In this document: positions 17,901 to 25,785 of the stretch, piece after piece
How the letters are laid out: each line of letters starts with the position of its first letter
How positions within the stretch are numbered: position 1 is the first letter of the stretch
Source of the DNA: Nemorincola caseinilytica
Lineage (GTDB): Bacteria > Bacteroidota > Bacteroidia > Chitinophagales > Chitinophagaceae
Assembly: GCF_039540515.1 (NCBI RefSeq)
Contig: NZ_BAABFA010000018.1
Coordinates: 62,001 to 126,000, forward strand
Reading direction: 5' to 3'
Length of the DNA stretch: 64,000 nucleotides
Notes under the pieces: generated by a model
Seen by the model: only the letters and a program-made list of their open reading frames with translations
Told to the model about the DNA's origin: nothing
The model's database searches: none
Program-made: the position numbers and the translations under genes

Positions 17901-20900
17901 CACCATAGTACTTACCAATACCACACCCGGCGGTACATGGAGCGCAACAGGTACTGCCACCGTAAGCCCAACGGGATCGGTAGGTGGAGTATCGGGTGGG
18001 ACGGCGACGGTATCATATACCGTTACCAATAGCTGCGGTACTACCACAGTAACAAAAATAGTAACGGTGAACATAGCGCCCGACGCAGGTACGATATCGG
18101 GCCCGGATACGGTCTGCGCCATGTGGACGATACACATGACATCTACCGTGCCCGGCGGCGTATGGAGCACCCCGAGCGCAGATGTAAGCATATCGGCCAC
18201 CGGTGTAGTGACAGGTGGTACACCGGGTACTGCCATCATCAGCTATACAGTAGTGAATGGCTGCGGAGCAGCTACCGCGGTATATACCATAACGGTAACA
18301 CCGGGCAGCAGCCCCGGCACCATTACAGGGCCATCATCGGTATGTGTGGGTAGTAGCATCTCTCTTTCTTTTCCGCTTACCGGCGGTACATGGACGAGCA
18401 GCGATATAGCGGTAGCAACCGTAACGGGTGGCGGTAGTGTAACAGGGATATCGGGTGGCACGGCTACTATAAGCTATGCATTCAATGATACCTGTGGTAC
18501 GTTCTATGCCACCAGGGTAGTGACCGTACTGCCATTGCCCGATGCTGGTACTATATCAGGTGCATCCACTGTATGCGTGGGCGCTACTATATCACTCTCT
18601 GGTTCGGTACCGGGCGGTGCGTGGGGTGCATCGGGCAGCGCTACAGTGAGCGCGGGCGGCGTAGTGACCGGGGTGACAGATGGTACGGCCACCATCAGTT
18701 ATACCGTCACCAATACCTGCGGTAGCGCCACGGCCACAAAAGTAGTGACCGTAATAGCATTGCCAACGCCTGCGATAACAGGAACTGCAGCGATGTGCGC
18801 AGGTGCAGTGGCAACCCTTACGGCTACGCCCCCGGGTGGTACATGGTCGGGCGGAGCGCCTGTTGCAAGTGTATCGGCCACAGGTGTTGTAACGGCATCT
18901 GCTGCAGGTAGTGCGGTCATCAGCTATACGGTATCCAATTCATGTGGTGCGGTATCTGCCATACATACCATAAATGTACTGCCTACGGTACCACCTGCGG
19001 GTAGCATTACAGGTATATCGCCTATCTGCATAGGTACTACCACCACTCTTACACCCAGTGTAGGCGGCGGTACATGGAGCACCTCCGATCCTGTTGTAGC
19101 ACCGGTATCGGGTACGGGAGTGGTAACGGGTGCCACTGCAGGAACGGCCATTATCAGCTATACAGTTACGAATATGTGTGGCACGGCATCGGCAACGATG
19201 GCAATGACCATTGACCCTACTCCTACTGTAGCGCCTATAACAGGGCCGGCATCGGTGTGTGTGGGCGCTACCATTTCACTGAGCAATGCTACACCGGGTG
19301 GTGTGTGGAGCGCTACAGGTGCGGCCTCGGTAAGCGCAAGCGGTGTAGTGACGGGTGTAGCTGGTGGTATCGTTATCATCTCTTATACCGTGACCAATAG
19401 CTGTGGCTCATCGCTGGCCACGCACATCGTTACGGTGAACAGTGCGCCGTCGGCGGGTACTATATCGGGGCCAACGAGTGTATGCGTGGCCGGGTCTATA
19501 ACATTGACATCGACAGTGCCGGGAGGCACCTGGAGCAGCGGCAGCCCTACTGCAAGTGTCACGCCATCAGGCGGGGTAGTGACAGGCATCTCTGCAGGCA
19601 CGGCCCTTATCAGCTATACCGTTATAAACGCCTGCGGCCCGGCGGTAGCCACTTATGTGGTGACCGTTACGCCATCGGCACCTGCACCTACGCCTATAGC
19701 AGGGCCTGCTGTGGTATGCGCAGGCGCATCGATAGTTTTATCTGCCACACCGGCTGGCGGCACATGGAGCAGCAGCAGTGGTGGTATCGCAACAGTGACA
19801 GCGGGTGGGGTAGTGACGGGTGTATCGGGCGGTACTGCTACCATCAGCTATTCAATAGCGGGATCGGGAGCATGCGGCCTGCTGAGCGTTACCCATGTGG
19901 TGACGGTGAACACACTACCTACGGTAGCGCCTATACTGGGCCCGGGACTGGTATGTGCAGGCAGTACCATTTCATTGAGCAATGCCACACCGGGCGGTAC
20001 ATGGAGCAGCAGCGGCAGCGCTACTGTAAGTGCCGGTGGTGTAGTGACAGGGGTATCGGGCGGTACGGCAACGGTCTCTTATACTGTTACCAATAGTTGC
20101 GGCGCTGCCACCGCTACGCGTATAGTGACGGTAGAGACCATGCCTGTGGCAGGTACCATATCTGGCCCGGCAACGGTGTGTACAGGCTGGAACATAACGC
20201 TGACCTCTACTGTGCCGGGCGGCACATGGAGCGGCGGTGCGCCCAATGCTGCGGTATCGGCATCGGGTGTGGTGACGGGTGTTGCGGCAGGTACGGCAAG
20301 CATTACCTATACTGTCACAAATTCCTGTGGGGCGGCCACGGCCACTTATGTGGTCACTGTCAATGCTGCACCGGGTATACCGGGCGGTGTTACGGGCCCG
20401 GTATCGGTATGTGTGGGCAGTACCATCACACTTTCTTTCCCCACTACAGGCGGTACATGGAGCAGCAGTGACCCATCGGTAGCTACTGTATCTGCTGCCG
20501 GTGTGGTGACGGGTGTATCGGGTGGTACGGCCACTATCAGTTATTCTATAACAGGACCGTGCGGCACAGCCGGCGGCGCATCGGTGATAACGGTGAACAC
20601 TCCGCCTGTGCTATCGCCCATTACGGGGCCTGCCAGCGTTTGCGAGGGCGCATCTATAACACTGAGTAACTCCACACCGGGTGGCACCTGGAGCATAGCG
20701 GGCGGCGCGGCCAGTATAAGTGCGGGCGGTGTAGTGACCGGCCTGGCCGCAGGAACGGCCACTGTTACCTATACGGTATCCAATGCCTGTGGTACGACCT
20801 CTGTGACAGCGGTGATAAATGTGGATCCGCTGCCTGATGCAGGCACTATAGGCGGCCCGGTATCGGTATGTGTGGGTGGTACCATTACCCTGACCTCTAC

Positions 20901-23427
20901 TGTGCCGGGCGGCACATGGTTCGGCGGTGCGCCGAATGCCAGTGTTACCCCTTCGGGTGTGGTGACAGGTCTTGTGGTCGGTACTACCACCATCAGCTAT
21001 ATGGTGTCCAATGGGTGTGGGATAGATGTGGCCACTTATGTGATCAGTATCGACCCTCCGCCTGCTGCGGCCACTATATCGGGTCCGGGTACGGTGTGCG
21101 TTTCCATGAGTATCACACTCACGGCCAGTGTGCCGGGCGGTACCTGGAGCAGCGGGTCTGTAGCTATAGCTACAGTGTCGGCAGGCGGGGTAGTGACAGG
21201 TGTGGCCCCGGGTACTGTGACCATTACCTATTCCATCTCTAACGCCTGTGGTTCGGCGATGGCCACAAAGGTCATTACGGTGAACCCATTGCCGCCGGTA
21301 TCGCCCATCACGGGGCCATCGGCCGTATGTATCGGCAATACTATTACCCTTAGCTGTGCTACGCCGGGTGGTACATGGAGCGCCACAGGCGCTGTAACGG
21401 TAAGCGCTGCAGGTGTAGTGACGGGTGTGAGCGGCGGTACAGGTATAGTTACCTATACGGTGCCGGGCGGCATATGCGGGCCCATACCTATAACGCGCAT
21501 TATCACCGTAGATATTCTGCCCAATGCGGGTGTTATCTCCGGCCCTCATACATTGTGTGTCTCATCCAGCATCACCCTTACGTCTACTATACCTGGTGGT
21601 ACATGGAGCTCCGGAGCGCCGGGTGTGAGCGTATCGGCGGGTGGGGTGGTAACAGGTGTGCTGGCAGGTACGGCCACCATCAGCTATACGGTAGTGAACG
21701 CCTGCGGCCCGGCCACGGCCACATATATAGTTACCGTTCACCCGGTGCCCGATGCAGGTACCCTTTCGGGGCCGGCATCGCTGTGCGTAGGCACCACCGT
21801 TACACTCATCAATACAGTAAGCGGCGGTACATGGAGCAGTGGCGCTCCCGGTATAGCAGGCGTGTCGGGTGGGGGAGTAGTAACGGGTATAAGTGGCGGT
21901 GTGGCGGTGATATCCTATACGGTATCAGATGGCGTATGTTCTGCCAGCGCGGCACATGCGGTGAATGTATACCCGCTGCCCGACCCAGGTGTGATCACCG
22001 GGCCGGTACAGGTATGCGAGGGTAATTCTATTACCATGACGGCATCGGTGCCCGGTGGGGTATGGGCCATCAATGCTACGCCTGCAGGGGCGGCCGCTAT
22101 ATCTGCCACAGGTGTGGTAACAGGTATGGTCGCGGGTACGGCTACAATCAGCTATACGCTTACCAATGCATGTGGTTCGGCATCGGCTACGAAGGTGATA
22201 ACGGTAGATCCTATGCCTGATGCAGGTACGCTATCCGGGCCACATGTGGTATGCATAGGCAGTACCATAACACTCACCAGCTCGGTAAGTACCACTGGCG
22301 CATGGAGCAGCAGCAATGCGGCCATAGCCAGTGTGGTGGCAGGTGTGGTGACCGGCATTGCCGAGGGTACGGTGATCATCACATTTACGGTAAGCAATGT
22401 GGCTTGCAGCGCTAGTGTGAGCCATACGGTGACGGTGGCGCCATTGCCCGCTGCGGGCACCATATCGGGGCCGAAACAGGCATGTGTGGGCGCGCCGATA
22501 GTGCTTGTATGCACAGTGCCGGGCGGTACATGGAGCAGCAGCGCGCCTGCTATAGCAGCTATAGATGCCACAACGGGAGCAGTAACGCCTGTAGTGGCAG
22601 GTAATGTGACCATCACATATGTAACGGCGCCAAGTGTCTTTGGCTGTACCAATAAGACGACCTACCTGCTGAGTATATATACGATAGCGCCATTCCTGAT
22701 CAATGAGACGGTGAACGATACGCGCTGCTATGGCACCACTGATGGCAGTATATCGGTGGGACTTACAGGTGGTACCGGGCCATGGAGCTACCAATGGACC
22801 ACTGGCGCGACATCGCCGGACATAAGCGGGCTGGCACCGGGCAGCTATGGTGTGAACGTGACCGACAACAGCAACGGCTGCCAGAAAAGCGAAGGCTATA
22901 CCGTGAAGGAACCCGACTCGCTAAGCATAACACCCGATGTGAAGGACGAGCTGTGTAAGATGGCCAACGGATCGGCTATAGTTGCGGTGAACGGCGGCAG
23001 GGCGCCCTATAGTTTCCAGTGGTTCGATAATAGTACTGCCGACCGTGCAGAGAACCTGAGACGCGGCAGTTATGCAGTAACGGTGCGAGATAAGAACCTG
23101 TGCGAAAAGAGCACAACGATAGACATACTGGAAGGAGACTGTGACGAAATAGATGTGAACACAGGTATATCGCCGAACGGAGATGGTGTGAACGAGTACT
23201 GGGTGATAAAGGGGCTGCATAACTATCCAGATAATGTGGTGCAGCTATTCGATAAATGGGGAGACATGGTGTACGAGAAACACAACTACGATAACAAATG
23301 GGATGGCCGCGGCAGAACAGGTATGCCTGTGCCTGACGGTACCTATTTTTATGTGATAAAGCTGAACGCCAAAAATGGTACGGGTGGTAAAGACGTGTTC
23401 ACAGGTACTATACTGGTAAAACGATGA
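14989..23427 (+). CDS. Giant T9SS-secreted adhesin with 28 Ig-like modules and gliding-motility C-terminal domain
   Basis: 2812 residues. A signal peptide (about 1-26) precedes an N-terminal domain starting SHIVGADLFY, a common opening of large Bacteroidota surface proteins. After about 400 residues come 28 modules of about 76 residues (roughly residues 420-2565) with the pattern xISGPxxVCxG...PGGTWS...GVVTG...GTATISYTVTNxCG, a BID/Big_2-like Ig fold. Each usually carries two Cys, one in VC and one in NxCG, that could form a disulfide. A SprB-like repeat follows (GTTDGSISV...SYQWTTGA) and a second partial one, then the gliding-motility-associated C-terminal domain (ISPNGDGVNEYW...LFDKWGD...PVPDGTYFY), the signal for export by T9SS. 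It is expected on the cell surface in adhesion or gliding. The PorP/SprF gene follows 4 nt downstream. Confidence 0.93.
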   Translation: MKFTYTLLKRSLLVLLFFCLPAVGRASHIVGADLFYTHVTGNTYRITVVLYGDCGPASSGTFPSLSTGTPQVCVYDGATSVTTLSLSLQPPTAGVEITPVCAADISSTQCTNTAFTIPGIKKFVYSVDYMLPYNSSVWRFVFNGQYTSATAGRAAAITNLPTTPATSIQLIDTLNNLSFPANSNPLFTTIPTPFFCLNELNTYNPGAADADGDNLVFQLVAATNGTGNCSVVGGDCTYTGSAWPGQPITPATPLQCLPASYSFSSTTGQIVFNPNFVQRSVVVYNVREFRGGILVGTCQREMTFYVRPCSNMPPSGVFSGATAGTLTDTTTFRICQNSGPFSINIYPVDPEGDTITVTASGLPTGSSFNTVDNTTPAPHSTFLWNATGTAPGSYTFYVTFTDNNCPDAGTLTRAFTIIIDPVPTIAGPSSVCVGTTATFTGTPAGGTWTSYIPAVGTIGASSGVFTALATGSAMITYTLPSGCYSTTFFPVVPIPTVNPITGPNTVCQGSTITLSNTTPGGTWSVVGPAASIGTTTGVLAGLSGGTVTVFYNVSSACGPVFASMVVTVNALADPGVISGPHEVCTSGPAITLTSTVVGGVWSGGAPNASVSPAGVVTGINAGTATISYTVTNDCGPVSATYIVTVVASPPDPGVISGPPTICESSAAAYTSTAPGGTWTSSTPAVGTISSTGILTGISAGTTVISYTVSNSCGPAYATKTITVNPLATVNPITGPDTVCQGATITLSNTTAGGTWSATGAATVNPTTGEVTGVSGGTAVVTYTVTNMCSSVMATRVVTVSPLPDAGTISGPDTVCITSSIALTASVPGGIWSGGAPNASVSATGVVTGLISGSATISYTVTNSCGPSVATKTIYVRPVTDPGGVLTGPSTVCVGSSIVLVPSLPGGTWASSSTTIATVAGGTVNGVAGGTAIISYTVNNTCGTTILTRAVTVNTVPVVDTIAGPAMVCVGGTIVLTNTTPGGTWSATGTATVSPTGSVGGVSGGTATVSYTVTNSCGTTTVTKIVTVNIAPDAGTISGPDTVCAMWTIHMTSTVPGGVWSTPSADVSISATGVVTGGTPGTAIISYTVVNGCGAATAVYTITVTPGSSPGTITGPSSVCVGSSISLSFPLTGGTWTSSDIAVATVTGGGSVTGISGGTATISYAFNDTCGTFYATRVVTVLPLPDAGTISGASTVCVGATISLSGSVPGGAWGASGSATVSAGGVVTGVTDGTATISYTVTNTCGSATATKVVTVIALPTPAITGTAAMCAGAVATLTATPPGGTWSGGAPVASVSATGVVTASAAGSAVISYTVSNSCGAVSAIHTINVLPTVPPAGSITGISPICIGTTTTLTPSVGGGTWSTSDPVVAPVSGTGVVTGATAGTAIISYTVTNMCGTASATMAMTIDPTPTVAPITGPASVCVGATISLSNATPGGVWSATGAASVSASGVVTGVAGGIVIISYTVTNSCGSSLATHIVTVNSAPSAGTISGPTSVCVAGSITLTSTVPGGTWSSGSPTASVTPSGGVVTGISAGTALISYTVINACGPAVATYVVTVTPSAPAPTPIAGPAVVCAGASIVLSATPAGGTWSSSSGGIATVTAGGVVTGVSGGTATISYSIAGSGACGLLSVTHVVTVNTLPTVAPILGPGLVCAGSTISLSNATPGGTWSSSGSATVSAGGVVTGVSGGTATVSYTVTNSCGAATATRIVTVETMPVAGTISGPATVCTGWNITLTSTVPGGTWSGGAPNAAVSASGVVTGVAAGTASITYTVTNSCGAATATYVVTVNAAPGIPGGVTGPVSVCVGSTITLSFPTTGGTWSSSDPSVATVSAAGVVTGVSGGTATISYSITGPCGTAGGASVITVNTPPVLSPITGPASVCEGASITLSNSTPGGTWSIAGGAASISAGGVVTGLAAGTATVTYTVSNACGTTSVTAVINVDPLPDAGTIGGPVSVCVGGTITLTSTVPGGTWFGGAPNASVTPSGVVTGLVVGTTTISYMVSNGCGIDVATYVISIDPPPAAATISGPGTVCVSMSITLTASVPGGTWSSGSVAIATVSAGGVVTGVAPGTVTITYSISNACGSAMATKVITVNPLPPVSPITGPSAVCIGNTITLSCATPGGTWSATGAVTVSAAGVVTGVSGGTGIVTYTVPGGICGPIPITRIITVDILPNAGVISGPHTLCVSSSITLTSTIPGGTWSSGAPGVSVSAGGVVTGVLAGTATISYTVVNACGPATATYIVTVHPVPDAGTLSGPASLCVGTTVTLINTVSGGTWSSGAPGIAGVSGGGVVTGISGGVAVISYTVSDGVCSASAAHAVNVYPLPDPGVITGPVQVCEGNSITMTASVPGGVWAINATPAGAAAISATGVVTGMVAGTATISYTLTNACGSASATKVITVDPMPDAGTLSGPHVVCIGSTITLTSSVSTTGAWSSSNAAIASVVAGVVTGIAEGTVIITFTVSNVACSASVSHTVTVAPLPAAGTISGPKQACVGAPIVLVCTVPGGTWSSSAPAIAAIDATTGAVTPVVAGNVTITYVTAPSVFGCTNKTTYLLSIYTIAPFLINETVNDTRCYGTTDGSISVGLTGGTGPWSYQWTTGATSPDISGLAPGSYGVNVTDNSNGCQKSEGYTVKEPDSLSITPDVKDELCKMANGSAIVAVNGGRAPYSFQWFDNSTADRAENLRRGSYAVTVRDKNLCEKSTTIDILEGDCDEIDVNTGISPNGDGVNEYWVIKGLHNYPDNVVQLFDKWGDMVYEKHNYDNKWDGRGRTGMPVPDGTYFYVIKLNAKNGTGGKDVFTGTILVKR
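16250..22690 (+). repeat. 28 tandem Ig-like coding modules in a three-module higher-order repeat
   Basis: Inside the adhesin gene. Modules of about 230 bp recur 28 times. From module 2 they cycle in threes: type A (xPITGP, TPGGTWSxxG), type B (AGTISGP, GGAPNASVS) and type C (xITGP, TWSSSDPxVATVS). Type A starts fall near 16481, 17176, 17860, 18541, 19228, 19922, 20610 and 21298, a spacing of 681-695 bp. The ninth triplet (from about 21990) is more diverged. Confidence 0.9.
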
Positions 23428-23431
23428 TACT

Positions 23432-24391
23432 ATGAGCCTGAGAAGATATTTGATACTCTTACTGTTCTGCGCGGGCACTTTTACGAAGGCATCGGCGCAG
23501 AGCGACCTTCACTATACCATGTTCCTGTACAATAAGCTGCTGTACAACCCCGGCTATACAGGCAGCAGGGATGTGACATCCATCAATGCCTGCTACCGAA
23601 ACCAGTGGACGGGTATAAACGGCGCTCCCAAGACCTTCAATGTGACACTGGATGCGCCTGTCGGCAACTATATGAGGCCCTTCCGAAAGGTGGCGGCAGG
23701 GGGTAGCATATCCAGCGAATCGATAGGTGTGGAGCGCTATACCAACCTGATGGGCTACTATGCGTACCGACTGCGGATAAAGGATATGGTGCTGTCTATG
23801 GGGCTGCGTGGTGGGTTGAAAACATATAGCGCCGACTACGGGCAACTGAACCTATCGCAGATGAACGATGCTACGTTCACCCGCGATGTAAGGGGAGCGC
23901 TCCTGCCCAATGCGGGCGCGGGCGTGTACCTGTATGGAGAGAATTTCTATGCCGGGGTATCGGTGCCGAACCTGTTCCAGAACTACTACGACAAGACGCA
24001 AAGCTTGGCCTCTGTAGCCAAAGAGATACGTGGATACTATGGCTGTGCCGGCTATGTATTTACCGTGAACGATATAGTGAAGATAGAGCCACAGGTGCTG
24101 ATGCGCTATGCGGGGAATGGCAAATACAACCTGCCCTTCAACGGCGACCTGAACGTATCGGGTATATTCTATGACAGGCTGCTGGTGGGTGTAACGTACC
24201 GTACCGACATGTCGTTCGAGGGTATAGTGCATATACAGGCCACCAGGAACATCAATGTGGGCTATGCCTACGACTACCTGGTATCGGGCCTGCGGCAGTA
24301 CGATAAGGGCACACATGAGATAGTAGTAGGCTTCGACCTGATCCGTGATAACTCGAAATATGTCACCCCGCGTATCATACGCGCATTCTGA
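23432..24391 (+). CDS. PorP/SprF family type IX secretion outer-membrane protein
   Basis: 319 residues. After a signal peptide (about 1-22) it has the family opening QSDLHYTMFLYNKLLYNPGYTGSRD, then repeated beta strands such as NPFRKVAAGGSISSES-like and LSMGLRGGLK regions and ends with an aromatic residue (RIIRAF), as outer-membrane beta-barrels do. PorP/SprF proteins sit in the outer membrane and are encoded next to large T9SS cargo proteins, where SprF is needed for SprB to reach the surface. It starts 4 nt after the adhesin stop and the PorE-like gene begins 10 nt after its end, so the three form an operon and this protein probably serves the adhesin. Confidence 0.93.
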   Translation: MSLRRYLILLLFCAGTFTKASAQSDLHYTMFLYNKLLYNPGYTGSRDVTSINACYRNQWTGINGAPKTFNVTLDAPVGNYMRPFRKVAAGGSISSESIGVERYTNLMGYYAYRLRIKDMVLSMGLRGGLKTYSADYGQLNLSQMNDATFTRDVRGALLPNAGAGVYLYGENFYAGVSVPNLFQNYYDKTQSLASVAKEIRGYYGCAGYVFTVNDIVKIEPQVLMRYAGNGKYNLPFNGDLNVSGIFYDRLLVGVTYRTDMSFEGIVHIQATRNINVGYAYDYLVSGLRQYDKGTHEIVVGFDLIRDNSKYVTPRIIRAF

Positions 24392-24401
24392 TACCCGGCC
24401 T

Positions 24402-25697
24402 ATGAAAAAAGCATTACTGATAATGGCCTTTGCGGCACAGGCACTATGCGGTAGCACAGTGTATGCCCGGGATAATATGGACCTGATAAGGGCGGACTAT
24501 TACTTTACGCATCTTGCTTTCTACAAGGCCATACCATACTACGAAAAGCTGGCAGAGAATGGCGGTACAGCTTACCTGTACGCGCGCCTGGGCGATTGCT
24601 ACAGGCTGACGGGCGATATAGCAAAGGCCGAAGAGTATTACCGGAAGGTGATAGAGATGAAAAAAGTGACGGACCCGCTGCGGCTGAAATATGGCAAGGT
24701 GCTGATGCAACTGCAGCAGTACGACTCTGCATCGCGATGGCTGAAGGAATTTGCGGCCAATAATCCCAGGGACCGCCGTGCAGTGAACCTGGTGGAAGGC
24801 TGCCGCATAGCGCCGGGTATGCTGCGGTCGCCCAACAGGGGTACGCCGGCGCTGCTGGATGTGAATACCGACAGGTCGGAGTTCGGGCCTACGTTCTGGA
24901 ACGGCAACCTCGTTTTTGCATCCGATACGGCCATAGGTGTGCACAAGCGACAGAGCGCATGGTCGGGCAACTCGTGCTATAATATCTATGCCGTGCCATG
25001 CGATGGCTCGGGCAATTGTGGTACAGAGGCGGTGACACTGGGCGCAGCAGGTAAGGTGAACATAGAATGGCATAACGGGCCTGCCACCTTCAATGCCACG
25101 GGCGATACCATGTATTTTACCCGCACGCGCTACAACGAAAAATTCTTCAGCCGCGGTGCAGTGCCTAATAAGGACTCTGTGGTGGTGCTGGAAATGATGA
25201 TGGCCACAGAGTATGACGATGCCACACACAAGTTCACTAAGGTAAAGCCCATGGCCTTTAACAGGCAGAGCCATTCCGTAGCGCATCCTACCATAAGCGC
25301 CGATGGCAGTACCATGATATTCTCTTCCACGGCCAGCGGCAATGGCTCGGATATGTATATGAGCCACCGCAATAAAAAAGGCAAGTGGATGAAGCCCGTG
25401 AACCTGGGCCCGAACGTGAATACCGAGGGAGAGGAGGTATTTCCTTACCTGGTGAATGATACCACGCTGATATTCGCATCTGACGGGCATGCGGGTCTTG
25501 GCGGGCTGGATATCTTTATATCACATTGGGACAGGGAAAAGAGTGTCTTCCTGCCGCCGGTGAATATGGGAGCGCCTGTCAATTCATCGTACGATGATAT
25601 ATCTATGGCGCTGTCTGCCGAGGGCTCGGGTTACTTCTCATCCAACAGGCCGGCTGCTTTTGCCAGCGACAATATCTACTATTACAGGAAGGATTAG
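24402..25697 (+). CDS. PorE-like TPR / PD40 beta-propeller protein lacking the OmpA domain
   Basis: 431 residues from the ATG at 24402 (an in-frame upstream ATG overlaps the previous gene). Signal peptide (about 1-21), then TPR helices (about 27-140: YEKLAENGGTAYLYARLGDCYRLTG), then a PD40/WD40-like propeller with repeated FASD and ISADGSTMIFSS, GGLDIFIS and GSGYFSSNR blades. This is the TPR-propeller architecture of PorE and related T9SS-associated proteins, but the protein ends after the last blade with YYYRKD; the carboxypeptidase-like and OmpA peptidoglycan-binding domains usually found in PorE are missing and no remnant follows. It is therefore probably a periplasmic accessory protein of the adhesin/PorP operon. 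Confidence 0.85.
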   Translation: MKKALLIMAFAAQALCGSTVYARDNMDLIRADYYFTHLAFYKAIPYYEKLAENGGTAYLYARLGDCYRLTGDIAKAEEYYRKVIEMKKVTDPLRLKYGKVLMQLQQYDSASRWLKEFAANNPRDRRAVNLVEGCRIAPGMLRSPNRGTPALLDVNTDRSEFGPTFWNGNLVFASDTAIGVHKRQSAWSGNSCYNIYAVPCDGSGNCGTEAVTLGAAGKVNIEWHNGPATFNATGDTMYFTRTRYNEKFFSRGAVPNKDSVVVLEMMMATEYDDATHKFTKVKPMAFNRQSHSVAHPTISADGSTMIFSSTASGNGSDMYMSHRNKKGKWMKPVNLGPNVNTEGEEVFPYLVNDTTLIFASDGHAGLGGLDIFISHWDREKSVFLPPVNMGAPVNSSYDDISMALSAEGSGYFSSNRPAAFASDNIYYYRKD

Positions 25698-25785
25698 GCT
25701 TTGGCGGCCGTATGTGTACAATTCCCCCGCATAAGGTGAAAACATGACGGGAACTATTACCTTTATTTACACAAAAATACAATTG

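Noticed and set aside
16250..22690. Regular repeats that could look like a CRISPR array or tandem satellite
   Set aside because: The repeats are in one open frame of 2812 codons, encode Ig-like modules, and have no spacer-repeat structure or cas genes.
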